Part shown: in pieces, positions 1 through 10,943 of the stretch
Position numbering within the stretch: the stretch's first letter is position 1
How the letters are laid out: each line of letters starts with the position of its first letter
Source: Lunularia cruciata
Lineage: Eukaryota > Streptophyta > Marchantiopsida > Lunulariales > Lunulariaceae
NCBI GenBank assembly: GCA_948567375.1
Contig: OX419757.1
Coordinates: forward strand, 57,226,001-57,290,000
DNA: 64,000 nt
Direction of reading: 5' to 3'
The notes under the pieces: generated by a model
Database searches by the model: none
The model's input: only the letters and a program-made list of their open reading frames with translations
What the model was told of the DNA's origin: nothing
Made by a program: the position numbers and the translations under genes

Positions 1-679
1 GCAATAGGGGTCAAGAAGTAAAATAATTGGGTCATATCTAGTTGGTAAACATCACCCAAAGGAAGGAAAAACTCTCTAGTAGTGGTTGAGAAGGAAAACC
101 ACTTGGTTCTCTCTAGTTAGAAAAATTCATTGGAGCTCCTTGGGCTCTCTTGTTAGTAGGAGTTAGATAGAGAAAAGATATGGTAGTTCTGTTGTTAGTC
201 ATATAAAAGAGGAAAGAGATTAGAGAAAAGAGATTGGAGAAGGTGGATCTTTTTAGATCTTTGCTAATGTTTGCAAATGTACAAGGACTAGCTAAGTAGC
301 CTAGAATTTCCACATAATGCATATGAGAGAACATGATAGTAAGGGGTTTTGAGCTGGTATTGATGTTTATTGGGAGGACAAATTGGGATTTTTAGAGGGT
401 GTTTTCTAGACATTTGCTTTAATATGCCCTATTTCAATACCTAGCAAGAGTTGAAACATGAGATTAAAAAGGCAATGTGGTGGTATTTGTCACTATGGCA
501 AAGTGAAGTTGAACTTGACATTGATAGTAAGGATGGTTTTGAAGATTTGAGGATATGGATGAAGATGAAAATTATGCTCATATTGAAGAATGTGCTATAT
601 TGTTACAATGGTGGCATTTTGCTCCTCCTTGCTCTTTGGTGGATAGAACCATTGCAAATTACCCTAGCTAATTCATAAC
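1..679. other. flanking sequence, no gene recognised
   Basis: AT-rich, purine-rich sequence with many stops in all frames. I recognise no domain or repeat family here. The short open frames at 113-334 and 451-678 have no recognisable motif. The stretch lies upstream of the transposase relic that begins near 690 and may be part of the same old transposon, but nothing in the sequence proves that. Confidence 0.4.
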
Positions 680-689
680 AATGCTTTTC

Positions 690-1115
690 CAAAAGCTAGA
701 TCCAATCTCTTTTAAACAATTGATGAGGATGGATGTAAATTAATTTGATACATTACTGGTTCTAGTTAAAGGTCATGATGTGTTCAAGTAGAAACACCCA
801 AGAAGGAAGCAAACTTGGTGTGGATCCAACTTGCTATAGCTCTAGACCAATTTGGTCATAGTAGAAATGGGGCTTGTATAGCTTGAGTCACCAACTTGTG
901 GGTATTAATGCATGGTACACCACACAATTCACTAATAGAGCAATAACAACCATTATAAAAAATTTAGCAAAAGAGGTTGTGTAGCTTGATAGGGAAGAAA
1001 GAGAAAGGATTTTGCAAGTATTTAGAGAAAAAGGAGTCTTGGGCTGCATGGGATTGGTTGATGAGACCCATTGGCTCAAAGACCAAAAGTTGATTGTGAA
1101 ACATATTTTTAGTCG
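690..1115 (+). pseudogene. degraded PIF/Harbinger (HARBI1-like) transposase fragment
   Basis: Translation spread over two frames keeps the order of a PIF/Harbinger DDE nuclease. Near 700-790 there is an FKQLMRMDV..FDTLL..V..H.VF segment, like the N-terminal part of HARBI1 proteins. Near 810-900 there is a QLAIALDQFGHSRNGACIA segment, like the helix-turn-helix region. At about 960-1080 a stretch of the type LAKEVV-x-LDREERERI, then GCMGLVDETHW, corresponds to the first catalytic Asp region (GxIDGTH in the family). Stops and at least one frameshift interrupt it. The remaining catalytic D and E are not visible downstream, and no terminal inverted repeats or TAA target duplication were found. The family call rests on pattern recognition only. 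Confidence 0.6.
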
Positions 1116-1940
1116 GAAAAGATCTTAATCCATCAATGGATAAGTAATTTCTGACAACATGAGGAGAATAATATGCTTCTCAAGTAGTAAGGATGCATTT
1201 GGTGTGGGTAAAGTTGTATGTATCTTGTGCTTGGTGTTCACTAGATTGTAGCAACACTAGATTAAAAAGATTGAAAAGGTTCTTGTATGCTTTGGTCACA
1301 CTAGATTGCAATGATTCTTGTATTCTTTAGTCAATTCAGAATCACAAGTTCATGTGTTTAATATTTTATCTTACATATTATCATGTAGGGATCCATGGCT
1401 CTTGCCATGACATTACTTGTCTAAAAATGTCAACCTCATGGATGTAGTTGAATACGAGACAAGCCAACAAGTCATTTGGTTCCATCAATATCTTTAGGTG
1501 ATTTAGCCTATGTGTATCTCATACTTGTGTTCTCAATGAGCAATGCATAGGGATTTTGAAAGGTAGATGGTATTCATTGTGCAAATTGAGAGTTCAGCTA
1601 AAAGGAATCCAAGTAGAAATAGATATTTAGTGTATGCATTATTTTGTTTGATGTTTTGATTAACACACAAGACTTGTGGGATGATGAAGATAAATACATA
1701 GAGAGTTTAGGGGCAAACATTCCCATTGTAGCTCAAGAAATATCTAACAAAGATAGATACTGATTCAAAAGAGAGAATACAAGATCACATGTTATAAGTG
1801 GTTTCATCTCCTTTAACTAACTTTTTAGGGTTTTTGAACCCTTGATCATTTGATCATTTTTAAGCAAGTCCTAAGACTTTGACAAGATTTTGACATACTA
1901 TAATATCTATACTAGTTTTGTATTATCCCGTGTTACAAGC
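1116..1940. other. no gene seen
   Basis: AT-rich sequence with no convincing open frame or known motif. It runs from the end of the Harbinger relic to the TSD of GyA-1 (TATTG at 1941-1945) and may hold the decayed 3' part of the transposon. Confidence 0.4.
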
Positions 1941-1945
1941 TATTG

Positions 1946-2463
1946 TGTAACAATATGGAGTTTATAGATGAGTTAATCAAGACTAATTAAGTATCAAATA
2001 GGCCAAATTAGCCAAGAATTATAGGAAGATTCTAGAAACATCTAGGAAGCTATTTAGTATCTTCCAAGTATTAAGTAATGTGCATACCAAGCAATGATTT
2101 CTAAGAGGAAGCTTCTCGGGAAGCTTCTTGGGAAGCTTCTTGGCTAGCTTAGCTTGTTGGCCAAGTAGGTGGTTTTTTGAAGGAAGCTTCTTGGAAAGCT
2201 TCCCGACTAGCTTAGCTTGTATACCAAGTAGGTGACTTCTAGAAGGAAGCTTCTAAATAAGCTTCCCAATTAACCTCACTTACACTCAAAGAATGTGGCT
2301 TTTAGGAAGCTACTTGAGAAGCTTCTCAAGAGCCTTGTATGTTCCTTATAGATACCATAGCCCAAGCTCATGTAGGGAATTTAGAGGTTCTCTCATCAAG
2401 AGTCCCAATGTGATCTTTCACTTTGATCTTCTATTCTCCCATTTCTCTCCTTGGTCTTTTACA
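1946..2463 (+). repeat. GyA-1 5' LTR
   Basis: 518 bp, starting TGTAACAATATGG and ending GGTCTTTTACA. It is matched by the 3' LTR at 12768 and by both LTRs of GyA-2 on the other strand. It contains the GAAGCTTC palindrome cluster described separately. The start of transcription is presumably near the degraded TATA-like stretch around 2345. Confidence 0.92.
2100..2330 (+). promoter_or_regulatory. cluster of GAAGCTTC palindromes resembling heat-shock elements in the LTR
   Basis: Six GAAGCTTC motifs lie in this part of the U3 region, three of them spaced by 12 bp near 2107-2140. Each fits nGAAnnTTCn, the core pattern bound by plant heat-shock factors. They lie upstream of the TATA position. The same cluster recurs in the other three GyA LTRs (12930-13120, 15590-15830 and 37810-38020). 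That it drives heat-responsive transcription is inference from motif form and position. Confidence 0.5.
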
Positions 2464-2464
2464 T

Positions 2465-2476
2465 TGGTATCAAAAC
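2465..2476 (+). promoter_or_regulatory. GyA-1 primer binding site (initiator tRNA-Met type)
   Basis: TGGTATCAAAAC begins one base after the LTR end. It matches the usual plant primer site TGGTATCAGAGC apart from two G-to-A type changes. This is where minus-strand synthesis would start. Confidence 0.8.
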
Positions 2477-2700
2477 AAGAATGGGGTGGATGGAATTTGT
2501 AGACAATCAAAACATTGATATTTTTGTGTCTATATACTATTGAAGCATCATTTCATGCTTTAGGTAGAATTTTCTAAATGCAATCATCTTGTCTGATGAA
2601 CCCTTCGTACTTTTGATTGTAACTTATGGACAATGATGGACGTGTTGTATCTACATGTTAACTTAGATAAATTATAGGTAGTTTGATAGAGTAGAAGCCA

Positions 2701-3600
2701 TGGCGGAAATACCCAAAGTTATCATTACCATATAGTAACAAATTGAGCACCTTACTCAATTTTTCAAAGAACAAGATCATCAACAACAAAAGCATGTAAA
2801 GAGAGCACCAAGGAGAAGAGAAAATTCAATTTCTAAAGCCCAAGGTATTTGAAGGCAAGAACCTCAGAGATGAAATAGAGAATTTTGTGTTTGATGATGA
2901 ATAATATTTTGAAGCTACAAATCCTCAAGATGAACATAAATAGATAGATTCTCTTGGCTTCAAGCCAATTGGATGGAGTGGCAAAAATATGGTGGAAATT
3001 CTGAATGGAGCAAGCTGAATGGAAATTTGTTGTGCCAATCTTGACATGGTAAAAATTCAAGAGTATAATAATTGGACAATTCTAAGCTATAAATGCCACA
3101 TGAGTCACAAGGGATATTTTGGCAAAGTTGAAGTAGATTGGTTTTATAAGAAGCTACATCACTCAATTCCAAAATATCATAATACAAATTCTAGATATAT
3201 TAGAGGGTGAAGCTTTAGATCAATTTATGAGGGGCTTGAAGGCACACACCAAATTAGAAGTGATCATGTGGGAGCCTAAACACTTGGAAGAAGCCATGCA
3301 GTTGGTTGAGCACTTTGATTCCTTGGTAGTGATAACTTTGTCTTGACCTCAACCTTCACAAAACTTGCCCACACACTACATATGGGTGGAAGAGTCGGCA
3401 CTAATAGAGATCAATGCCATCCAATAGAAAGAATTTTGCCCTAAAAATAGGGAAAGATTGCAAAAAAATGGTGGTTGCTTTATTATCACCAAATTGGGCA
3501 TTGCATTGTTGAATATCTAAGAATAAGAATGGATGACAAATTGCCAAATGGAGTTCATGGAGCATGATGATTAGAGAAACAAGGAATCTTATTAGGAGAA
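2701..3600 (+). pseudogene. GyA-1 gag relic
   Basis: Begins at ATGGCGGAAATACCC and reads a broken Gag-like protein. A KPKVFEGKN segment near 2845 and an AKIWWKF-like segment near 2980-3000 fit the capsid domain of Ty3/Gypsy Gag. A degraded zinc knuckle is expected near 3440-3500, where GyA-2 keeps a better copy (36600-36660). Stops interrupt every frame. Gag would form the particle that packages the RNA; this copy cannot. Confidence 0.65.
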
Positions 3601-3659
3601 CTTGAGTCATCTACTAGGAACTTGATTAGTTCCAATAGGATTGAAAGCTCAACCTATGT

Positions 3660-3960
3660 AAGTTGCTTGACTTGCAAGGTATGAGATGTGATTATGCTTG
3701 TAGGATTTTGGTTAATTCTAAAAGTTCAAAGAATTACATGTCCATGCAATTAGCAAAGGAATTAAGTATTCCTATCAAGCCAATAATTGTAAGTAGATTG
3801 ATTATGGCATATGGTAGGAAGTGTTTTGCATTCCATACCTCACATCTTGTTACATTCAAGATTGGGAAGGAGTATTTGGAGTGTATGAGGTTTATAGTGG
3901 AATCTCTACACTATCATATCATTTTAGGTTTGCATTGGCTTGAATATCATTAGGTTCAAT
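3660..3960 (+). pseudogene. GyA-1 aspartic protease relic
   Basis: A 96-residue open frame (3663-3953) resembles a retropepsin. The catalytic D-T/S-G position reads VNSKSS, so the Asp is lost. The C-terminal signature IILGLHWLE is present. Protease cleaves the Gag-Pol polyprotein; without the Asp this copy would be inactive. The GyA-2 counterpart is at 36131-36511. Confidence 0.75.
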
Positions 3961-4189
3961 TTGATTGGACAAGATAAAAATTAAAGTACAACACCAATGT
4001 AGAAATTAATTATTAGGTTGTTTGGCACCTTTGAGTAATACACCTAAGAATAATTAGTTCCAAGATGGGAAGTTTATCAATAAAGTAGCCATAGAGCAAG
4101 CTTTGGAGGAAGATAAACCTATTTTTGTAGCGTAGATCAAGTCAGTTGCACATGGAGAGTCTGATGAGCACTAGAAGCCTCATCAAGCA

Positions 4190-5235
4190 ATGGTTGACCA
4201 AATAGTTCAAGAGTTTGCAAATATATTTTCAGATGATCTGCCAATGGGATTACTATCTGATCATGGTAAGCAGTTCAAGATTGAGTTATTGCCAAGAAGT
4301 ACTCTAAGGAGTAGTCTAATCTATTGGCTCTCACCAAAAGAGTTGGATGAGCTTGGAACAACATTGATGGAGTTGTTGGAGAAGGATTTCAAATGACATA
4401 GTATATCTCTTTAGGAATCATTGATACTATTTTTCTAAAAGAGGGATGGAGGACTTTGCTTTTGTATTGATTATCACGACATCAATAAAAAAATAATGAA
4501 GAATGCATATCCTTTGCCTTGAGTTGATGACTTGCTAGATGAATTGAGTAGAGCATGATACTTCTCCAAGTTGGATCTCTAAATTAGTTATTAGTAGATT
4601 TCTATTGATGGAGAAAAAATACAAAAGATTACCTTTTGCACAAGGTATGGGCATTTTGAATGCAAAGTTCTACCTTTTGGGCTCACTAATGCTCTAATAG
4701 TCTTCATAGATCAAATACATTTGGTGTTGGATGAGCTATTGGATTGGTATGTGATGGTGTTCTTGGATGATATTTTAATCCATAGCAAGATGGAGGTAGA
4801 ATATACAAATCATGTGTGAGGAGACTTAAGGTGACTATAGCAATGGAAGTTCTACTACAAGAAATCAAAGTGTGCCTTTTGGAGAATGAAATTACCTTCT
4901 TGGGTCATAAGATCTCACAAAGGAGATCAAGATAGAAGAGGAGAAAATCAAGGTCATTATTGATTAGCCTACTTCAAAGGATGCCACATAAGTGCATGAA
5001 TTTAATGGATTTGCAAGTTCTTATCTATGATTCATCTACTATTATGCTCATGTGACTGCATCTTAACTTTCAATGGACTACCAAGCATGAAGAAACATTC
5101 AAAAAGTTGAAACATATGGTATCTTCAAGACCCATTCTTCAACCATATAATCCTCAGCTACCTTGTGTGGTTGACTTTGATGCTTCTAACTTTGCCATTG
5201 GAGTTATGTTGCAATAGGAATTTCAAGATGAGTTT
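4190..5235 (+). pseudogene. GyA-1 reverse transcriptase and start of RNase H, interrupted
   Basis: The fragment 4190-4396 carries the region before the fingers (FSDDLPMGL, LSPKELDEL). Further on, CIDYHDINKK and KNAYPLP (near 4460-4515), FGLTNA (near 4680) and the catalytic box FLDDIL (near 4760) mark a Ty3/Gypsy reverse transcriptase. RNase H begins with VDFDASNFAIG near 5170-5200. The frame has many stops. GyB-1 is inserted just after this point, and RNase H resumes at 10944. Confidence 0.82.
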
Positions 5236-5860
5236 TGTAATACCAATAGCTAGACATATTATCTAGAGGTGAAAATTGGCTTAGTAACATCTAGAAAGAT
5301 ATTACATATGATAACCTCATAATATCATTCTAGATGTTATGTATGATAGACTAGGTAGATTAGATAGAGGTGTCACCAAAAGAGTACTTATACTAATAGG
5401 GTAAGAGTGAAAAATAGCCAAAAAAATGTAGAGTCAATTTTGGAGGCCAAAATGGATTAATTAGGCCTAAAATATAAAAATTCCTCCAAAAAAAGATGAG
5501 GTATGCCTTCCTTCCCCTTTTTTGTCTCATTGAGAGCTTTCCAAAATATCTCATCCATGTAATGATGAGATTTATATAGGAAGATTCCTTAAAGACTCCC
5601 TCCAATCAATGATGGTTTGAACAACCAAATAGGGTTAGAATTGACATGTCACCCATGCATGCAAATAATGTAAGGGTAGATCTTGCTGAAATGTCACCTA
5701 TCTATGTATCTAATCCAAGAGTGGAGCTTCCTTTTAGGAAATACTCTTTGTTATATAATAAAGTCAAAGTGCTACTTTAGGGCATTGAAGTATTGAAGGT
5801 GAAGCTTTGTGTTTCTTCTCTTGTGTTTCTCTTAAGACCACCTATCCTCAAAATATTATA
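5236..5860 (+). repeat. GyB-1 5' LTR
   Basis: 625 bp, starting TGTAATACCAATAGC and ending ATTATA. A TATATAATA promoter-like motif lies near 5752. It lacks the 156-bp internal duplication seen in the GyB-2 LTRs. Confidence 0.88.
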
Positions 5861-5861
5861 A

Positions 5862-5873
5862 TGGTATTAGAGT
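5862..5873 (+). promoter_or_regulatory. GyB-1 primer binding site
   Basis: TGGTATTAGAGT lies one base after the LTR and is close to TGGTATCAGAGC (initiator tRNA-Met type). Confidence 0.8.
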
Positions 5874-6239
5874 GGGTGTTTCAATCCAAGAGAGTGGATC
5901 ACCCTTCTTGGAGGAACATGGCTTACTAAGATTGAGTAATCTTGAGGAGAGAAACCATAGTTCAATTGATATATTAGGAGTGTATTAGAGAAGAAAATGG
6001 TATGGAGGCCCTAAGAGGACAATATCTAGTGCCTCACTTTCCATTCTTCAATCTATTCCACATCAAGATTATGTACATCCAACATGAGAAAGTGAGAGTG
6101 TATCTTGTTTCCATTTTGGAGTAGAGTTCATGGATATAGTGATTAATTTACTAGACTCGGTGATTTGCTTGAGATGATCTATGATAGAGAGTGAGATTTG
6201 GCAATCTACATTCTATTATGATGGATCTAAATATATCAA

Positions 6240-7560
6240 GTCCTCTCCCTTTCAACACTCAAGTAGAAATTTGTTATGCGGTTAGACCAAAAGTAATGTT
6301 TAACAATTTCATAGTCCATAATTTTGGTGAAGAATATTATCAATGAGTGAGAGCCTCTAAAGTCTCAATAGTCTATGCCTCCTCTTGAGTGATCATATTA
6401 ACCCTCTATTGAAGTAAGAAGTAGCAATTGAGTAGTTGTTGTGTGTAGGAATCATGGATCTGTAGTTGCAAGAGTTGATGCAAGGAATGCAAGGGATTTT
6501 GAACAAGTTTTAGGAGATCAAGTTGACCATGGAGGCATTGCAAAGTCAAGTCTGTACCTTTAGGAATGATTAAGCAATGCATAAAGGGGAGTCATCCCAA
6601 AATCCAACACCAGCGGTCAAAGTACATGGAAAGTCACTCATGCCAATGACACCGACCATAATGTGGCTTCATTGTTAACCTAGGTTGGTCAACAATGAAG
6701 CCACATTGTTACTACGGATGAAGAAGACATAAAATAGTGAGCTTTACAAGGGACAATGTTCCTGTAACAATGGGAGTAATGAAGAATTGGATTTCAGGAA
6801 TGAATCAATACTTTCAATTATTCTTGATTAAAATCATTGATCATTCCACAAGTATATTTGCATGTGGGTACTTGATTGATAAAACCTTCATGTGGTATGA
6901 TGCTTGGGAAGGATCAATGTTTGAAAAAAGGAAGAGAGATCACTTGGATGGCCATGCAAGAAGGGCTATTGATCTTCTAATCCGTGGATTCTATGTAAAT
7001 TGCCCAAACCCGACATGGGATTTGAAGCAAAAGAATAGTGTATAAGAGTATATTCTTATATTTGGAGGTATTCCTTGATCTATAGGTTACAATAACTGAC
7101 ATGAGTCAAGTAGAATCTCTAAAGGGTTAAAATATCAAATTCACCAAGAAGTAATAGTACAAAACCCTTGCACGGTTTTTGAAGCCATTGCTTGTACTCA
7201 AAGAATAGCAAAGGCGCTTTGAGGAAGTGAAGTGGGAGTCCCAACTCAACATTATTGGGTTGAAACACAACACTTTGGTGGACCAATCCTTATAGAATTG
7301 TACAACATTCAATTCCAAGAATGAGGAGCATGACCACTCCAAGGAGAATTGAGATGGGTCAAAGAAATGAGAGATGGGGTCCCACAAGGAGAAGAAACTC
7401 AAGAGAAACAATGTTGTTGTTATAATTGTGGTTGAGTTGAGCATCTAGCCATCAATTTTTGTCCTCATTTTCTTAGAGATCCTTGGTCTCCATATAGGGA
7501 ATCTTTGAACAACATGGAGAGACAAACTAAAGAGGAAGATGCGGACATCAGATCAGAAAA
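6240..7560 (+). pseudogene. GyB-1 gag relic with zinc knuckle
   Basis: Broken Gag, parallel to GyB-2 gag at 28470-30060. The clearest part is the open frame 6737-7045, with ACGYLIDKTFMWYDAWE, a segment shared with GyB-2 and fitting the capsid domain. A zinc knuckle remnant CYNCG...H....C lies near 7415-7460, with a stop inside it. No continuous frame exists. Confidence 0.7.
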
Positions 7561-7669
7561 TAAAGATCACCAATAAATGTAACTCACACCCCTATTGGCT
7601 CAATGGAGAAGCAAAAAAGCAAGGTAAGGAATAGGACAAGTGCGTAGAGATTAATGAAGACAACTCATA

Positions 7670-7965
7670 ATAGATTGTCATAAATGGAGTCTTGAAAAGC
7701 AATCAAGTGAGAGTATTGATAGACCCTAGAGCAACAAAAAATTTCTTGTCTCACTTTGTTACAATAAAGTTGGGGATGGATCTAGTAGAAGGATGAGAAT
7801 GAAGAAGTAGAATTACCTAATGGGCATATAGAGAGGATTGCGTCATTACCTAAAAAGGTAACACTCTCTATAAGAAAGTATCAAGAAGCAATTGAGTGAT
7901 ACAATTAGTTTGTTATGATGTTATCTTAGAGATGCCATGGATGAAGCACTACAATTGCATAATTA
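7670..7965 (+). pseudogene. GyB-1 aspartic protease relic
   Basis: VLIDPRATKNFLS near 7715-7750 aligns with the DPGATKNFLS active-site loop of GyB-2, with Gly changed to Arg. EMPWMKHYN near 7930 is the C-terminal signature. Stops lie between them. Confidence 0.7.
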
Positions 7966-8099
7966 ATTGGAGGAAGAAAGTAGTGAGAACTCACCAATAG
8001 AAGATCATTGGGGTTAAAGAGGGAGTACATAGGCAAGAATTACTTTACGTCTTTATGTCATAGGGACAACAACAATATGTAGGACAAATATATGTTTCA

Positions 8100-9060
8100 T
8101 GGGCCTAATAAGAGAAGTTTAGAGTACACAACTTGATGGACAAGTTCTTGAGAAACTGAAAGATGTGGTCAATGAGGTTCAAGATGTCTTCTAGGATGAC
8201 TTGCCCTTAAGATTACCACCAAAAAGGAGAGTAGATAATAAGATTGAGATAATTCTTGGGAAAACACCTCCTTATAAGGCTCCATATTGTCTATCACCTC
8301 ATGAGTTGGAGTAGTGTAAGGCTCAAATCAAGGATATGTTGCAAAAAGGGTCTATCCAACCCACATATCACTATATTGGTCTCTTGTCTTGTTTGTGAAG
8401 AAAAAGGATGGTACAATGCGCATGTGCATTGACTAGCAAGGCCTAAATAAACAAATAGTGAAGAAAAAATACCCCTTACCTCACATGAATGACCTATTTG
8501 ATCAAATCAATGGGGAAAGATACTTCACCAAACTTGATCTACAAAGTTGCTATAACCAAATCTGGATTGTGGAGGAAGATGTCCACAAAACTACCTTTGA
8601 AATGAGGTATGGCCACTTTGAGTATCGGGTGATGCCAATTGGCCTCACCAGCACACGAACCACTTTCATGGGTTTGATGAATGATATATTTTGTCCATAC
8701 TTGGATAAATCTATTTTCATTTTCCTAGATGACATTCTTGTTTATAGTAAAACAATGATAGAACACAAGCAACTTCTACAAGAAGTCCTCCAGATTCTAT
8801 GATGGAATTAATTGTACACCAAAATTTCAAAGTGTGAGTTTGGCAAGTCTAAAGTTAACTACTTGGGGCTTAGAGTAAGTGCAAAAGTTATCCAAGTGTT
8901 AACAAATAAAATACAGGTCATTCAAAAATGGAGTGCTCCAAAAGATAAGACTCAACTCAAGAGTTTCTTGGGATTGATGTGGTTTTATCTCAATTTGTCA
9001 AGGACTTCTCCAATGCTGCACAACCTCTAATGGCACTATTTGGCAAGGGGAAGAAATGGA
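8100..9060 (+). pseudogene. GyB-1 reverse transcriptase relic
   Basis: Two open frames (8458-8802 and 8812-9030) cover most of the enzyme. KLDLQSCYNQI carries the first catalytic Asp, and FLDDILVYS the YxDD box. SFLGLMWFY lies in the connection. Upstream, PYCLSPHELE matches the GyB-2 copy. Several stops and substitutions show decay. Confidence 0.85.
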
Positions 9061-9480
9061 TATGGGGAATTGCATAAGAATTGGCCTTTTAGGAATTGAG
9101 AGATGCATTACTATATGCACCAATCCTGAAATGGTATGACCTAAAACAACCAATCAAGTTGGATATAGATGTATTAGGCATAACAATAAAAGCAATCCTA
9201 CAACAAGAGTGGCATGATGGATGACACCCAATTTCATATTCTCTTGAAAGTTATTATTGGTAGAGCAAAACTATCATACCACCAAATGAGAAGAGTTGGC
9301 CATTATCCTTGCAACAAGCATTGGAAGCATGATCTTGGTGAGAAGACATTTGTAATGGAGACAAACCAAAACCTTTAGTCTACCTTGAGACACAAAAAGA
9401 TCTACCTTGTTGATAGATTTGTTGTATGGAATAGAGGCAAAGGTTTAACATGACAATCACATATGTGGAAAGCAAGAAGC
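9061..9480 (+). pseudogene. GyB-1 RNase H relic
   Basis: Parallel to 31461-31900 in GyB-2. Segments such as LKWYDLKQPIKLDID and ILQQEWHDG are visible, with frameshifts. It would degrade the RNA of the RNA:DNA hybrid; this copy is dead. Confidence 0.7.
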
Positions 9481-10200
9481 AACTTGCAGATGCATTTACG
9501 CAAATGCCTATGGCAAACAATCAGGTGGTAGAGGTCAAGATGAGCCTTGAATTTTGGCCAAGGATTCTTGTTGCTACAAAAACTAACCCATAGATTGTCG
9601 GCGCTTGATCATCCAAAGGCATCACCAATACCCAAGGACTTGATTTTTGTGATCATAGGTTATGGATCTTGGATGACACAAACATTAGAACCACCATCCT
9701 AGTGGAATGTCATGATTCCATCATTGTAGGTCAAGTTGGAATGGACAAGACCTTGGATGCAACCAAATGCCCAAGATGAGCAATGATGTGATGGAGTATG
9801 TTTGAAGTTGCCTACTATGTCAACAAAATAAAGCTTCTAATAATCTCCCACAAGAATCCTTCAACCCTTTTCTACTCCTACAAAATGCTAGAAATTGGTA
9901 AGCATGGATCTGGTTTATGAATTGCCCAAGACCACCTTAGGGTTTAACTCCATCATAATCTTTGTTGAGCAACTCAACAAAATGATTCATGTGCATCTTC
10001 ATGTGCATCAAAGACTTGTCTACTCCACAATTAGCTCAATTATACTAAGATGTAATCTTTTCTCACCATGGATTATCTTGAGTAATCATCATTGACAAAG
10101 GCACTCAATTCACTAGTTTGTCTTGGAGAACACCCTTTGGTTTGTTCAAAACCAAATTTGCCATGTCCATGGCTTACCATCTATAGAGCATGTCTTCAAT
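9481..10200 (+). pseudogene. GyB-1 integrase relic, C-terminally truncated
   Basis: The N-terminal zinc-binding region is recognisable near 9700-9860. The core begins with SMDLVYELPKTTLGF (first catalytic Asp) in the frame 9895-10095. A MAYHL segment near 10170 corresponds to the core just before the catalytic Glu. The C-terminus and chromodomain are absent. About 150 bp of unassigned sequence follows before the 3' LTR. Confidence 0.7.
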
Positions 10201-10354
10201 AGTAAAATTAGCCCACTCTCTTTATCCATTGGTCTATGGATGGTAGGCCGTGTACATGATCCCAAAGATTGTCTTTTGTCGTGCAATTAGCCCAAATCAA
10301 TTATGGCACTACAACAATCAATTGTGAGTTTGCCTTCCTCAATCTTTATGCACA

Positions 10355-10943
10355 AGTAATACAATAGCTAGATATATTATATAGAGATGAAAATTGACTT
10401 AGTAATATCTAGAAAGATGTTATGTATGATAGGCTAGGTAGATCAGATAGAGTTGTCACCAAAAGAGTACTTATACTAATAGAGTAGGAGCCAAAAACAA
10501 CCAAAAAACTTTAAAGTCAATTTTGGAGGCCTAAACATATGAATTAGGCCTAAAGAATATACAAGTGCCTCCTAGGAAAGAAGAGATTGGCCTCCCCTCC
10601 CCCTATCTACCTCATTGAGAGCTTTCCAATGGTACTTCATCCATACAATTATGAGATTCCTATAGGAAGATTACCTAAAGACTCCTTTTGGTCAAAGATG
10701 AGTTGACTAACTAGATAGGATCAAAACTAACATGTCACCATGCATAGAACTAATCTAAGGGAAGAGCTCATTGACATATCACCTATCCATGCATCTGATC
10801 CAAGGGTGGAGCTTCTTTTTTGTGAATCCTCTTTGCTATATAATAAAGTCAAGGTGCTATTTGGAGCATCAAAGTATTGAGGGTGAAACTTTGTATTCTT
10901 CTCCTATGTTTCTCTTAAGGTCTCCTATCCTCATAAGATTATA
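10355..10943 (+). repeat. GyB-1 3' LTR
   Basis: About 589 bp, beginning (A)GTAATACAATAGC and ending GATTATA. It is clearly the partner of 5236-5860, with many differences, so the insertion is old. Confidence 0.85.

Larger units (their letters stand above)
5236..10943 (+). mobile_element. GyB-1, Ty3/Gypsy chromovirus-type retrotransposon nested in GyA-1
   Basis: LTRs lie at 5236-5860 and about 10355-10943, and a tRNA-Met-like primer site follows the 5' LTR. Flanks AGTTT and (A)GTTCC give an imperfect target duplication. The nesting is firm because the RNase H reading of GyA-1 stops at the left edge and resumes at the right edge. Internal order is gag, zinc knuckle, protease, reverse transcriptase, RNase H, integrase. 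Integrase sequence runs out near 10200, and the integrase C-terminus and chromodomain are missing before the 3' LTR. GyB-2 is a better-kept relative. Confidence 0.9.
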
